In this document: positions 6,008 to 14,431 of the stretch, one piece after another
Layout: each line of letters starts with the position of its first letter
Position numbering within the stretch: position 1 is the first letter of the stretch
NCBI GenBank assembly: GCA_036567985.1
Contig: DATCTK010000077.1
Coordinates: forward strand, 1 to 28,353
DNA from: SZUA-229 sp036567985
Lineage (GTDB): Bacteria > Pseudomonadota > Gammaproteobacteria > SZUA-229
Direction of reading: 5' to 3'
Length of the DNA stretch: 28,353 nucleotides
Position numbers and translations under genes: made by a program
The notes under the pieces: generated by a model
What the model saw: the letters and a program-made list of their open reading frames with translations, nothing else
What the model was told of the DNA's origin: nothing
The model's database searches: none

Positions 6008-6892
6008 ATGAACGCACCCAAAGTAAGCCTGGACCAGTGGCGTAGCCTGCAAACCGTGATCGACTGCGGCGGTTTTGCGCAGGCCGCGGAAAAGTTGCAC
6101 CGCAGCCAGTCATCGGTGAGCTACGCGGTAAAGCGGCTGCAGCATCTGCTCGGCATTAAATTACTGCATATCGATGGTCGCAAGGCGGTACTGACCGAAG
6201 CCGGGGAGGTGTTATTGCAGCGTGCGCGGCAGCTGCTGGCGGATGCCAGTGCGATTGAGCAGCAGGCACTGCATCTGCAGCAGGGCTGGGAGGCGGAAGT
6301 GCGCCTGGCGGTGGAAGCGGCCTATCCTACGCAGCAGCTGACCCGGGCGTTGAAACAGTTTGAACCCATTAGCCGGGATACCCGTATCCGCTTACAGGAG
6401 GTGGTACTCTCGGGCGCTGAGGAGTTGTTGCTGCAGGGCCAGGCGGATCTGGTGATCAGCCCGTTTGTACCCAGGGGGTTTATTGGCGATGAGTTGCTGC
6501 GGGTTGAATTTATTGCGGTGACGGTGGCGAAACACCCATTGCAGCAACTGGGACGTGAACTTAGCCTGGGTGACCTCAGTCGTCAAACCCAGGTGGTGGT
6601 GAGTGATTCAGGTCAACGTGGCATCGACTCCGGCTGGTTGAGTGATGTTAGCCGCTGGGCGGTAAGCAGCGTGGACTCGGCGCGCAAGCTGATCAGCAGT
6701 GGCCTGGGTTATGGCTGGCTACCCAGCACGGAAATTGAGGCGGAGCTGGCCAGTGGACAGCTTGTGCCCCTGCCATTGAGTGAAGGTAAGACGCGCAGCG
6801 AAATACTGTACCTGATTTATGCCGATGCGGCACAGGCCGGGCCGGCAACCCGCCAGCTGGCACAGATTCTGAAGCAGGTGAGTCAGCTGTAG
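6008..6892 (+). CDS. LysR-type transcriptional regulator, YhaJ-like
   Basis: The 294-residue protein has an N-terminal winged HTH (about 7-66, with CGGFAQAAEKLHRSQSSVSY as recognition region) and a periplasmic-binding-protein-like effector domain (about 90-290), the usual LysR form and length. The effector domain includes DLVISPF near residue 155 and SSGLGYGWLPSTEIEAEL near 235. It is divergent from the DoxX and hydroquinone-reductase genes, matching the E. coli neighbourhood where YhaJ activates yqjF, so a response to quinones or hydroxylated aromatics is inferred. There is no ribosome binding site before the ATG, and a TATAAT ends only seven bases upstream (5995-6000), so a leaderless or near-leaderless transcript is possible. 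Family assignment is firm; orthology to YhaJ is likely but untested. Confidence 0.9.
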   Translation: MNAPKVSLDQWRSLQTVIDCGGFAQAAEKLHRSQSSVSYAVKRLQHLLGIKLLHIDGRKAVLTEAGEVLLQRARQLLADASAIEQQALHLQQGWEAEVRLAVEAAYPTQQLTRALKQFEPISRDTRIRLQEVVLSGAEELLLQGQADLVISPFVPRGFIGDELLRVEFIAVTVAKHPLQQLGRELSLGDLSRQTQVVVSDSGQRGIDSGWLSDVSRWAVSSVDSARKLISSGLGYGWLPSTEIEAELASGQLVPLPLSEGKTRSEILYLIYADAAQAGPATRQLAQILKQVSQL

Positions 6893-6957
6893 CTGGCAGG
6901 CATATGTAGCGGTTGATATCCCCGGGTTTTCAGTTGCTGCTAATGCCTCAGTGGTGA

Positions 6958-8031
6958 TTAAATGCCCTGGGTTGTCGCTTTGCTGTCCGAGTCGTGCTTT
7001 ATGTCAGTTGATAATGGCCTTGCCGGTTTGTCTTTATACATGGAAAGATCCGCGGCTTTATACAGCGCACGGATATTGTCGGTATGGGGGATGACCTCAG
7101 CCAGGCCAAAACTCATCTGCAACTGCAGGGTCTCGCCGGGTATTTTCAGCGGGTTCTGCTGAAAGGCTTGCTGCAGGCGCTCTATGCTGGCCTGGGCGTG
7201 TTGTTTGTCTGTGCTGGGTAGCAGTATGGCAAATTCATCCCCACCGAGGCGACAGACAATATCAGACTCCCGTGTGTGGCGTGAAATTAGCGTGGCACAG
7301 AGCATCAGCGCATCATCACCAACCGCGTGCCCATAGCGGTCATTCACCTGCTTGAAGTTATTGATATCGGCAATGATCATGCATAACGGGCTCTGGTAAC
7401 GTCGCGCACGATTAAACTCCACTTCCGCAACCTGGAAAAAATAACGGCGGTTTTTAAGGCCGGTGAGGCTGTCGCTATTGGCCAGCACCTGCAGCCGGTC
7501 AAACGAACGCAAACGGTAGGACAGGGTAAAGGCGATCACGCCGATAAAGGTCAGCAGCAGGGTACGCGCCACCACTACAGAAGGCGGCAGGCCAGGTTCA
7601 ATCAGCAGGGTGCTGAGATAAAAACCACTGATCAGGACGATCAGTGCAAGCCCGCAGATGGTACCCAGCAACAGCGGATAATAGGCGACAATCACCAGGT
7701 ACCAGAGCAGGAAGAAGCTTTTGCTGGCGCCGGTATTGAGGAGCAGGTAGGCGGTGATCAGGGAGTAGAAAACCGCCCGTAACTGAATAATCTGTTTGCT
7801 TTGCAGCGCCGGAATAAACGCCAGCAATGATACCAGGCCGACCAGCGCCAGTGCCGGCCAGTGGGGGTTATCACCGCCGAGGCGAGCGGTAATCAGAATG
7901 CCGTGGCAGACCAGCGCCAGGCCAATATAGGGTTCGAGAAATTTAAGATTAAGAAAACCGTCCAGTGGCTGGTACGGCTGGGTTTTCTGTGCGGCTTGTG
8001 GTGAGTTCCTGACCTTATCCTGTTGCGACAC
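6958..8031 (-). CDS. membrane-bound diguanylate cyclase (GGDEF)
   Basis: The 357-residue protein starts with a GTG. Its first half holds about six hydrophobic segments (roughly 33-50, 58-75, 84-99, 105-122, 126-145 and 155-172) with no recognised ligand domain. Its second half (about 181-340) is a GGDEF domain with an intact GGDEF at 263-267 and an inhibitory-site RxxD at 254-257 (RESD), spaced five residues before it. It should therefore make c-di-GMP from two GTP at the inner membrane and be product-inhibited. It lies 150 bases beyond ccoS on the same strand, so readthrough from the cbb3 accessory operon could reach it, although a TATACT at 8123-8118 may give it its own promoter. The signal is unknown. 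Confidence 0.9.
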   Translation of the reverse strand: MSQQDKVRNSPQAAQKTQPYQPLDGFLNLKFLEPYIGLALVCHGILITARLGGDNPHWPALALVGLVSLLAFIPALQSKQIIQLRAVFYSLITAYLLLNTGASKSFFLLWYLVIVAYYPLLLGTICGLALIVLISGFYLSTLLIEPGLPPSVVVARTLLLTFIGVIAFTLSYRLRSFDRLQVLANSDSLTGLKNRRYFFQVAEVEFNRARRYQSPLCMIIADINNFKQVNDRYGHAVGDDALMLCATLISRHTRESDIVCRLGGDEFAILLPSTDKQHAQASIERLQQAFQQNPLKIPGETLQLQMSFGLAEVIPHTDNIRALYKAADLSMYKDKPARPLSTDIKHDSDSKATTQGI

Positions 8032-8117
8032 GGGCTTGTTACGTCCTTATGGCCTGCTTGTGGATTGACGCACAGGCGCTAAATGGTTGTTTTAATGGGA
8101 GTCTGTATTCAGTGCAA

Positions 8118-8123
8118 AGTATA
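8118..8123 (-). promoter_or_regulatory. possible -10 box of the diguanylate cyclase gene
   Basis: TATACT on the minus strand would give a leader of about 80 bases to the GTG at 8031. A -35 box is not evident, and no clear terminator separates this gene from ccoS. Confidence 0.25.
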
Positions 8124-8181
8124 GACGAGCCTGAATAAAAACCCATACTCCGTTCAGGGGGATGTCATCTGCGTGGGAGCA

Positions 8182-8421
8182 TTACTGTTGCCTGTGATTG
8201 CTGTCAGGATGGCCTTCCTCAGTGTTTTGTCTTCCGACGTCTGGGTGCTGGGCTTTTTGCTGGTTTTGCGGCAGCAACGGGTCATCCTCGTCCATTAAAA
8301 TACGGTTGGCATCGCCTTCCAGGTCGTCATACTGGCCACTGCGTACCGACCAGATAAAAATCACCACACCGATCAGTCCCAGACCGATCATCAGTGGAAT
8401 TAAACCGTAAATAACATCCAT
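8182..8421 (-). CDS. ccoS: cbb3 oxidase maturation protein CcoS
   Basis: The 79-residue protein has one N-terminal membrane helix (about 5-27) followed by the family signature YDDLEGDANRIL (about 31-42) and a polar tail rich in Gln, Asp and His. CcoS is needed for insertion of the hemes and copper into CcoN. Its tail is somewhat longer than the usual 50-70 residues and looks unstructured. The start lies five bases after the ccoI stop, so it is the last gene of the ccoGHIS group and probably translationally linked to ccoI. Confidence 0.93.
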   Translation of the reverse strand: MDVIYGLIPLMIGLGLIGVVIFIWSVRSGQYDDLEGDANRILMDEDDPLLPQNQQKAQHPDVGRQNTEEGHPDSNHRQQ

Positions 8422-8426
8422 AGTGG

Positions 8427-10886
8427 CTAGGGTCTCTTGTTAAACAGGGTGCGAATCCGCGCGGCATTACCGATTACCGCGAGGGAACTGATGGGCATGG
8501 CTATCGCCGCAAACAGGGGCGTAATGAACGCCGCCATGGCCAGCGGTATCATAATAATATTATAGGTGATCGACAGGCCGATGTTCTGACGAATGGTGCG
8601 CAGGGTGCGACGGGAGAGGGCGGCGGCCAGGCGGATTTTATCCAGTTCATTGCTGAGCAGCACAATGTCTGCGCTTTCCATGGAGACATCGGTGCCCGAG
8701 CCAATGGCAATGCCCACATCGGCTCGAATCAGTGCCGGTGCATCGTTTACCCCGTCGCCAATCATTGCGACTTTTTCCCCGGCATTCTGCAGTTGCTGAA
8801 TTACCTGGTCTTTTTCACCGGGCAGTACCTCGGCGATCACCTGCATGCCACCGAGTTCATCGGCAATCGATTGCGCCACCGCCTGTTTGTCGCCGCTTAA
8901 CAGGGTGAGCTTAATGCTCGCATCTCGCAGGTTCTGCACCAGCTGTTTTGCATCGGCGCGCAGCTGGTCGGCAATGGCGGCAAAGCCCTGGTGTCGGTTA
9001 TCGATTGCAATGTGCACGCAGCTGATACCCTGTTGTTCCAGTGTGTCGGCCTGCTCGATAAAGTCAGGGTTTAAATTAACCTGGTTTTTCTGCAGCCATT
9101 TGCTATTACCGACACAGATGTGTTCGCCCTCAAACCGGCCTTTTACACCATAGCCCGGCTGGTTGTTAAAATCACTCACAGCACTGCTGTCGAGTTTTAT
9201 TTTCTGCTGCCTGGCTTCAAAGGTAATCGCCCTGGCGATAGCGTGTTCCGACAGGCTTTCGATGTGCGCCATCTTGCGCAGCAGTTCGTTATTGTCGCTA
9301 TCACCGATAATATTTTTAATGCGCATTTTACCTTCGGTGAGGGTGCCGGTTTTATCGAATACGAAATGGGTAATGCCCGACAGGTATTCCAGCACAGCGC
9401 CGTTTTTAATCAGCAAGCCGTGACGTGCCGCAAGCCCCGAAGCCACCGCAATCGACATGGGGGTGGCCATGCCAAACGCACAGGGGCAGGTAATAATCAG
9501 CACCGAGGTGGAGGCGAGCAGTGCAATTTCGATGCTGGTGTCGAGCCAGAAGAAAAAGGTAAAGGTCGCCAGGGCCAGTGTGGTGGCAACAAACCAGGGG
9601 ACGATTTTGTCGGCGGTGCACTGAATCGGCGCCTTGCTGGCCTGTGCTTCTTCAACCAGGCTGATAATTTTACCCAGTGAGGTATTGCGCAGGGTCGCGC
9701 TGACTTTAACCGTAAGGCTGCCGTCGATATTCACCGTACCGGCGGAGAGTTGATCTCCCGGCTGTTTTTTAAGCGGCAGTGACTCACCGCTTAACAGCGA
9801 TTCATCCACCGAGGACTGGCCACTGATCACCAGCCCATCCACCGGAATTTTATCGCCGGGTTTTACAATAATAATGTCATCGCGGCGAATTGCGCGAATC
9901 GGTACGATATGGGTTTCCTCGCCACGCACCACATTGGCTACACGGGGCTGCAAATCCATCAGGCGTTGCGTCGCGGCTACCGCATGGCGTTTTGATTTGG
10001 CTTCAAGAAAGCGCCCCACCAGGATAATAAAAATAAAATTCACCACGGTGTCGTAATACACTTCTCCAATGCTTGCATTACCAAAGGTGATAAACACCGA
10101 ATAGCTGTAGGTGGTGAGGGCACCGATGGCAATCGGTACATCCATACTGAGGTGCAGGTGTCGAATGCCGGTATAGGCATTGCGTAAAAACGGCCAGCCG
10201 GAATAAAACAGGGTGGGGGTGGCCAGGGCAAAACCCACCAGGTGAAACAGATGTTTAAATTCACCCTGGTCCGCGCCACTGTAGAGTGCAATCGACACCC
10301 ACATCAGGTTCATCATGCAGAAAGCGGCAAAGGCCATGCGCAGTAACAGCGCGCGGTTGCTTTTCTGTATCGCGCCTTCAGCGGTTTCCGGATTAAACGG
10401 AATCGCCGCGTAACCGATGCTGCCCAGGTGATCGATAATTTTCGATATTTTTATCTGGTTGTTATCCCAGCGCACAAACAGTCGCTTATTGGCGAGATTG
10501 ACTTTAACGTCCAGTACACCGGCAAGATTGGCCAGGCTGCGCTCGATCAGCCACACACAGGCCGAACAATGGATGCCTTCAACAATCAGGTGCATGTCCC
10601 GCACATTGCCGCTTTCATGTACGAATTCGCTCTGTATTTCATCGATGTCATACAGGGCGGCTTCTTTGGGTGGCTCCGGTGGTGGTGAGAGTAGCTGGCC
10701 GTCCGGGGTGCGTTGGTAGAAGCCTTCCAGCCCCGAGGCATAAATCATTTCGCACACGGTGCTGCAGCCCTGGCAGCAGAACTGACGCTTTTCACCCTGG
10801 ATAGTGTTTTCTACGCGGTTTTTATTGTCCACAGGCAGACCGCAGTGAAAGCAGTCAGCGTGTGTTGCATCAGAGGCTTGATTCAT
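8427..10886 (-). CDS. ccoI: CcoI/FixI copper-transporting P1B-type ATPase for cbb3 assembly
   Basis: The 819-residue protein starts with a cysteine-rich region (C12, C15, C37, C38, C41, C45) and one heavy-metal domain with the CxxC pair at 107-110 (GIHCSACVW). Eight membrane helices carry the CPC copper motif (467-469, TCPCAFGMATP). The ATPase core has the TGES-type SGES loop near 366-369, the phosphorylated Asp511 of DKTGT and the hinge GDGVND (710-715). It differs from CopA in the N-terminal cysteine cluster, typical of CcoI, which moves copper across the inner membrane for the CuB site of CcoN. It lies between ccoH and ccoS. No strong ribosome binding site precedes its ATG. Identification is firm from motifs and context. 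Confidence 0.96.
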   Translation of the reverse strand: MNQASDATHADCFHCGLPVDNKNRVENTIQGEKRQFCCQGCSTVCEMIYASGLEGFYQRTPDGQLLSPPPEPPKEAALYDIDEIQSEFVHESGNVRDMHLIVEGIHCSACVWLIERSLANLAGVLDVKVNLANKRLFVRWDNNQIKISKIIDHLGSIGYAAIPFNPETAEGAIQKSNRALLLRMAFAAFCMMNLMWVSIALYSGADQGEFKHLFHLVGFALATPTLFYSGWPFLRNAYTGIRHLHLSMDVPIAIGALTTYSYSVFITFGNASIGEVYYDTVVNFIFIILVGRFLEAKSKRHAVAATQRLMDLQPRVANVVRGEETHIVPIRAIRRDDIIIVKPGDKIPVDGLVISGQSSVDESLLSGESLPLKKQPGDQLSAGTVNIDGSLTVKVSATLRNTSLGKIISLVEEAQASKAPIQCTADKIVPWFVATTLALATFTFFFWLDTSIEIALLASTSVLIITCPCAFGMATPMSIAVASGLAARHGLLIKNGAVLEYLSGITHFVFDKTGTLTEGKMRIKNIIGDSDNNELLRKMAHIESLSEHAIARAITFEARQQKIKLDSSAVSDFNNQPGYGVKGRFEGEHICVGNSKWLQKNQVNLNPDFIEQADTLEQQGISCVHIAIDNRHQGFAAIADQLRADAKQLVQNLRDASIKLTLLSGDKQAVAQSIADELGGMQVIAEVLPGEKDQVIQQLQNAGEKVAMIGDGVNDAPALIRADVGIAIGSGTDVSMESADIVLLSNELDKIRLAAALSRRTLRTIRQNIGLSITYNIIMIPLAMAAFITPLFAAIAMPISSLAVIGNAARIRTLFNKRP

Positions 10887-10963
10887 TGGCTGGTGGTTGC
10901 TGTCCTGCGTGTCGTTGCAGAACAGCTCGGGTTAGATTAGCTGCGAGTCTGAAAAGCAATGGA

Positions 10964-11497
10964 TTACTGGGTCACAATGCTCGCACGTCGGGTAAAGTCA
11001 TACTGGTCGTCACCACGGCTGATATTCACGGTAACTTCCCAGATGCCCTTCAGCGGGTAATTAATGGTACCTTCATACATGCCGGCACCGACTTCGGTAA
11101 GGCCTGTCTGGAAATCGGCGGAGGCATCGGACGGGCGATAGGCGTTGACCGTGACCGTGGCTGCGGTAAGTGGCATGCCCGCCTTGTCTACCACGCTGAG
11201 ACGGTACAGCTCATCTTTATTCTGCACAGGACGAGAGGGGAAGTCGGCCTGGTAGTTCCAGCCCAGGGCTGCCCGTGCCTGGCGCTGGGTAACCAGGGTT
11301 TCTTCGAAATTCTGTGAGTTTTCATAGTAGTTCTTGTCCACCAGGCCGGGGTTGGTGACAACTGCCAGGGTAATAAAGCCGACGTTGACCGCCAGCACAG
11401 TGCCCAGCAGTGCCAGCCAGCCGATCACCCAGGGGTTTTTCAGAGCGCGGGGGTTGTCCTGTGAAAAAGTGTTTTTGTTTATGACTGGATTGCTCAT
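10964..11497 (-). CDS. ccoH: CcoH/FixH family cbb3 assembly protein
   Basis: From the ATG at 11497 the protein has 177 residues: a cytoplasmic N-terminus, one membrane helix (about 24-46, in WVIGWLALLGTVLAVNVGFI), and a periplasmic beta-rich FixH domain with the conserved LVDKNYYE just after the helix. CcoH associates with the oxidase during and after assembly. The frame stays open 21 codons further up to 11560, but AGGTAA about nine bases before 11497 and the shape of the family support the shorter form. It lies between ccoG and ccoI in the usual order. Confidence 0.9.
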   Translation of the reverse strand: MSNPVINKNTFSQDNPRALKNPWVIGWLALLGTVLAVNVGFITLAVVTNPGLVDKNYYENSQNFEETLVTQRQARAALGWNYQADFPSRPVQNKDELYRLSVVDKAGMPLTAATVTVNAYRPSDASADFQTGLTEVGAGMYEGTINYPLKGIWEVTVNISRGDDQYDFTRRASIVTQ

Positions 11498-11569
11498 TGC
11501 CGGATTACCTGTGCTGTTAAAAACCTGTGTCGTGATATAGGCATCATGACACAGGGACAAATAGAAGGA

Positions 11570-13000
11570 TTACATTCTTGGACCATAAAACATACTCTGG
11601 TACTCAACCGAATCACCATACTCCTGGTAGGACTCAATGGTGAAATAAATCGGTGTGCGTTCCTTTTTGATATGTTTTTTCGGAATGCTGATAAACACCG
11701 GGAAGCTGGTGAGCTTGCTGGGAGCCAGGGTCATCTTTTCACGAATGCCCTTGGTTTCTATGCCTTCAGCGCCAGTCACCCGAATACTGATGTGCATTTC
11801 CTGGTCGGTCTTATTGAGAATCTTCAGGTCATAACGGTTCTGGATCGAGCCGTCGCTCATCAGCACGTACAGTGGCTGGCGTTCATGTATCACCTTGAGA
11901 TCGTAGGTGCCCAGGTTGGTCAGCCCATACAGAATGCCGATTACCGAAAACAGGATAATAGCACTGTAAATTAGCACCCGTGGGCGCTTAAAGAAGGGTT
12001 TGACCTCCTTATGCTTCATTTCGTCCAGCGAGGCATAGCGAATCAGGCCGCGGGGCTTGCCGATTTTATCCATTACCGAGTCACAGGCATCAATACACAG
12101 GCCGCAGGTAATACAGCCTTCCTGCTGACCGCCACGGATATCAATTCCGGTTGGGCAGACGGCCACACACTGGTTACAGGCAATGCAGTCGCCATTGCCT
12201 TCCACGGGCTTGCCTTTAATCAGCTTGCCACGGGGTTCGCCGCGAACAAAATCGTAGGTGGGCAGAATGGTTTGCGTATCGTACATGACCCCCTGGATAC
12301 GGGCATAGGGACACAGCCAGAAACAGGTCTGTTCGCGCATAAAGCCGGCCAGCACATAGGTGCCCACGGTAAAGGCAAACAGCATAATGTACACAAACAT
12401 CGCTGCTTCAAGGGTGAAAATATCGATCCATAGCTGGTAGGCATCGGTAAACCAGGCGGTAAACGACAGGCCGGTTATAAAGCCGATGGCAATCCAGATG
12501 CTGTGCTTGATCGCCTTAACGCGAACCTTGGCGGCATCCCAGGGGGCTTCGTCCAGCTTGCGGCGTTTGGCCGGTGAGCCTTCCAGCTTTTCTTCAATCA
12601 GGGTAAAGATATCGGTCCAGATGGTCTGGAAGCAGAAGTAGCCACAGAACACCCGGCCGGCCACCGAGGTGACAGCGGCCAGCAGTATCGCAAAAAACAG
12701 CAGTATCAGTGCGAGCAGCCACACATCCTGTGGCAGGATGGTGATGTCGAAAATATGGAACTGACGGTTGGGAATATCGAACAGCACCGCCTGTGAATCG
12801 TTCCAGCGCAGATAGGGGCCGAGGAAAAATACCAGCCATACCGTCATTGATTTCCACTTCAGGCTGCGGAATTTACCCGGCATGCGCTTGGCATGGATAA
12901 TCTCGTCGCCGGTATTAACATGCCAGTGATCTGATTCCTCATAAAGTTCAGCAACACTTTTTTCATGCTCTGCTGAGGCGTTTACTGCTTTTTCGTCCAC
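11570..13000 (-). CDS. ccoG: CcoG/RdxA/FixG polyferredoxin of cbb3 maturation
   Basis: From the GTG at 13000 the protein has 476 residues. It has several membrane helices in the first half (including CGYFCFQTIWTD, the family signature), then two 4Fe-4S ferredoxin motifs with cysteines at 272, 275, 278, 282 and 296, 299, 302, 306, one further helix (about 343-362) and a C-terminal immunoglobulin-like FixG domain. CcoG is a copper(II) reductase feeding CuB assembly. A TTG four codons upstream (13012) is possible, but GGAG six bases before the GTG favours 13000. It starts the ccoGHIS group after the hairpin at 13142-13166. Confidence 0.95.
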   Translation of the reverse strand: MDEKAVNASAEHEKSVAELYEESDHWHVNTGDEIIHAKRMPGKFRSLKWKSMTVWLVFFLGPYLRWNDSQAVLFDIPNRQFHIFDITILPQDVWLLALILLFFAILLAAVTSVAGRVFCGYFCFQTIWTDIFTLIEEKLEGSPAKRRKLDEAPWDAAKVRVKAIKHSIWIAIGFITGLSFTAWFTDAYQLWIDIFTLEAAMFVYIMLFAFTVGTYVLAGFMREQTCFWLCPYARIQGVMYDTQTILPTYDFVRGEPRGKLIKGKPVEGNGDCIACNQCVAVCPTGIDIRGGQQEGCITCGLCIDACDSVMDKIGKPRGLIRYASLDEMKHKEVKPFFKRPRVLIYSAIILFSVIGILYGLTNLGTYDLKVIHERQPLYVLMSDGSIQNRYDLKILNKTDQEMHISIRVTGAEGIETKGIREKMTLAPSKLTSFPVFISIPKKHIKKERTPIYFTIESYQEYGDSVEYQSMFYGPRM

Positions 13001-13141
13001 CAGTTTCTCCAACCATCTAACTTAACTGCGTTAATTTTACCGTAAATTGGTTACTGTCGCTGAAGTCATTTGCGGGGGTGTTAATTACAGACCCGTTAAT
13101 TCCCTGTAAATTTTGTGTAAAAACACCTTCTCCAGAAATGA

Positions 13142-13166
13142 CTAAAGGGGCACAAGGCCCCTTTAG
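13142..13166 (-). terminator. hairpin between the cbb3 structural and accessory genes
   Basis: CTAAAGGGGC (13142-13151) pairs perfectly with GCCCCTTTAG (13157-13166) around five bases. On the minus strand the stem ends in TTTAG and is followed by a T-rich but broken run, so termination is probably partial. It sits just after the small membrane protein gene and 142 bases before ccoG, and could make the accessory genes less expressed than ccoNOQP. Confidence 0.6.
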
Positions 13167-13176
13167 CATTTGCAGC

Positions 13177-13293
13177 TCAATCGTGTGTGTGTGGATGCTT
13201 CATGATTTTACTGACCCAGTATCCAATGAAACCGACCAGTACGACCACTGTTGCAACCACTGTTGCGATTGAACCAATTACTACTGCATCCAT
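13177..13293 (-). CDS. 38-residue single-helix protein with His-rich tail, CcoM-like by position
   Basis: This short gene starts at an ATG at 13293 preceded by GGGGAGGTG seven bases earlier, one of the best ribosome binding sites in the window, and stops at TGA 13177-13179. The product is one membrane helix (about 4-25, with VVATVVVLVGFIGYW) followed by a short tail reading KIMKHPHTHD with three histidines. It lies 69 bases after ccoP and directly before a hairpin terminator, so it is the last cistron of the cbb3 structural operon. A single-helix subunit of about 37 residues, CcoM, is known in Pseudomonas stutzeri cbb3 oxidase and helps its stability; equating this protein with CcoM is inference from size, topology and position. 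The histidine tail could bind copper or heme, also untested. Confidence 0.8.
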   Translation of the reverse strand: MDAVVIGSIATVVATVVVLVGFIGYWVSKIMKHPHTHD

Positions 13294-13362
13294 AATTCAC
13301 CTCCCCAGGTTTTGTTAATGAAACAGTAAAGCAATTGGGTTTACGTTAGCTGCATATTTTAC

Positions 13363-14208
13363 CTACTGGCCGCCGCCAAGTTTGTGCACATAGACAGCTA
13401 ACTTCTTGATCTCGGTATCTGTCAGCTTGCCGCCACCAAAGGCTGGCATCACTGCATTGCGAGTCTGTTCATGTGATGGATCATTTACCCCATATTTTAT
13501 AGTGTGTTTTACGCTTTCTAATTGATCTTGCGCAGTAAAACGGTAAATTCCATCCATCAAGTTAGCTGAACCCATAAAGCTCAGGCCTTTGCCGTCCGCA
13601 CCGTGACAGCCCACACAACCGGTTTCCATATAGGCGGGCACTTCTGTGACATTGCCGTCAACAACCGCCTGGGCCAGGGTGTTGACCTGCTCGTCATTCA
13701 GCATGGCTGCATGGCCGGGCATCATGCCCTGGCGACCGCCAGTAATGCTGGCCTGGATATCGTCAATGCTTCCACCAAACAGCCAGTCATCGTCCGCCAG
13801 TACGGGGAAGCCGACGTTGCCCTGACCACCTGCACCATGGCAGGCTGAACAGTTGTCACCGAACAGTACCTTGCCGGACGCATTCACATACTGTGACAGT
13901 TCCTGGTCGGCCAGGATCTCGGACGCACTCATGTCCTTGATCTTGTTCTCAAAGGGTGCACGCACTTCCTTGATCGACGCCATATCCTCATGGTATTCAC
14001 CAATCGAGGTCCAGCCCAGCAGGCCTTTAAAATGGGTATCGATTAACGGCCATGAAGGGTAGAGCAGTGTGTACACAATGACGAAAATCCAGCTGGCGTG
14101 AAAGCCAATGGTCCACCAGGTTGGCGGATCATTGTCCAGCTCGCGCAGGTCTTCGTCCCAGATATGCCCTGTGTTGTTTTCACCGGGGAACTTGTTTTCT
14201 TCACTCAT
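13363..14208 (-). CDS. ccoP: cbb3 oxidase diheme subunit CcoP
   Basis: The 281-residue protein has a cytoplasmic N-terminus with the CcoP signature (HIWDEDLRELDNDPPTWW), one membrane helix (about 33-53), and two periplasmic cytochrome c domains with heme motifs CSACH (120-124) and CVGCH (198-202). Candidate axial methionines lie near 162-163 (QGMMPGH) and in AVMPAFGG. CcoP takes electrons from soluble or membrane cytochrome c and passes them to CcoO and CcoN. Its start overlaps the ccoQ stop by four bases (ATGA), so the two are translationally coupled. Confidence 0.96.
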   Translation of the reverse strand: MSEENKFPGENNTGHIWDEDLRELDNDPPTWWTIGFHASWIFVIVYTLLYPSWPLIDTHFKGLLGWTSIGEYHEDMASIKEVRAPFENKIKDMSASEILADQELSQYVNASGKVLFGDNCSACHGAGGQGNVGFPVLADDDWLFGGSIDDIQASITGGRQGMMPGHAAMLNDEQVNTLAQAVVDGNVTEVPAYMETGCVGCHGADGKGLSFMGSANLMDGIYRFTAQDQLESVKHTIKYGVNDPSHEQTRNAVMPAFGGGKLTDTEIKKLAVYVHKLGGGQ

Positions 14209-14417
14209 TTTCTTGAGTCCTCATTCTGTGAACCAGAGTCGTCTTCATCGTCCTTGAAAATATCAAAGCGATGAGACTCCAGCTTCTCTTTGTTCTTTGG
14301 ACGAAATGCGTAAACGTAAGCCCAGATCATCAGAAAGAACACCCCCACTGTAATGATGAGACCTGCCCAGTCATTCAGTGTCATGGCTGCCCAGTCGGTT
14401 TGAAAAAAGTCAGACAT
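14205..14417 (-). CDS. ccoQ: cbb3 oxidase small subunit CcoQ
   Basis: The 70-residue protein has one membrane helix (about 15-37) followed by the typical YAFRPKNKEKLE and an acidic tail. CcoQ stabilises the oxidase complex and in some species links oxidase flux to regulation. The gene is 14 bases after ccoO and overlaps ccoP by four bases. Confidence 0.93.
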   Translation of the reverse strand: MSDFFQTDWAAMTLNDWAGLIITVGVFFLMIWAYVYAFRPKNKEKLESHRFDIFKDDEDDSGSQNEDSRK

Positions 14418-14431
14418 TTACGCAACCTCCC

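Noticed and set aside
9120..9680. 186-codon plus-strand frame inside ccoI
   Set aside because: It is antisense to the catalytic region of the ATPase, including the DKTGT and CPC segments, and has no supporting signals.
13078..13272. 64-codon plus-strand frame over the small membrane protein gene
   Set aside because: It is antisense to a gene with an excellent ribosome binding site and a clean membrane helix, and it runs through the hairpin terminator.
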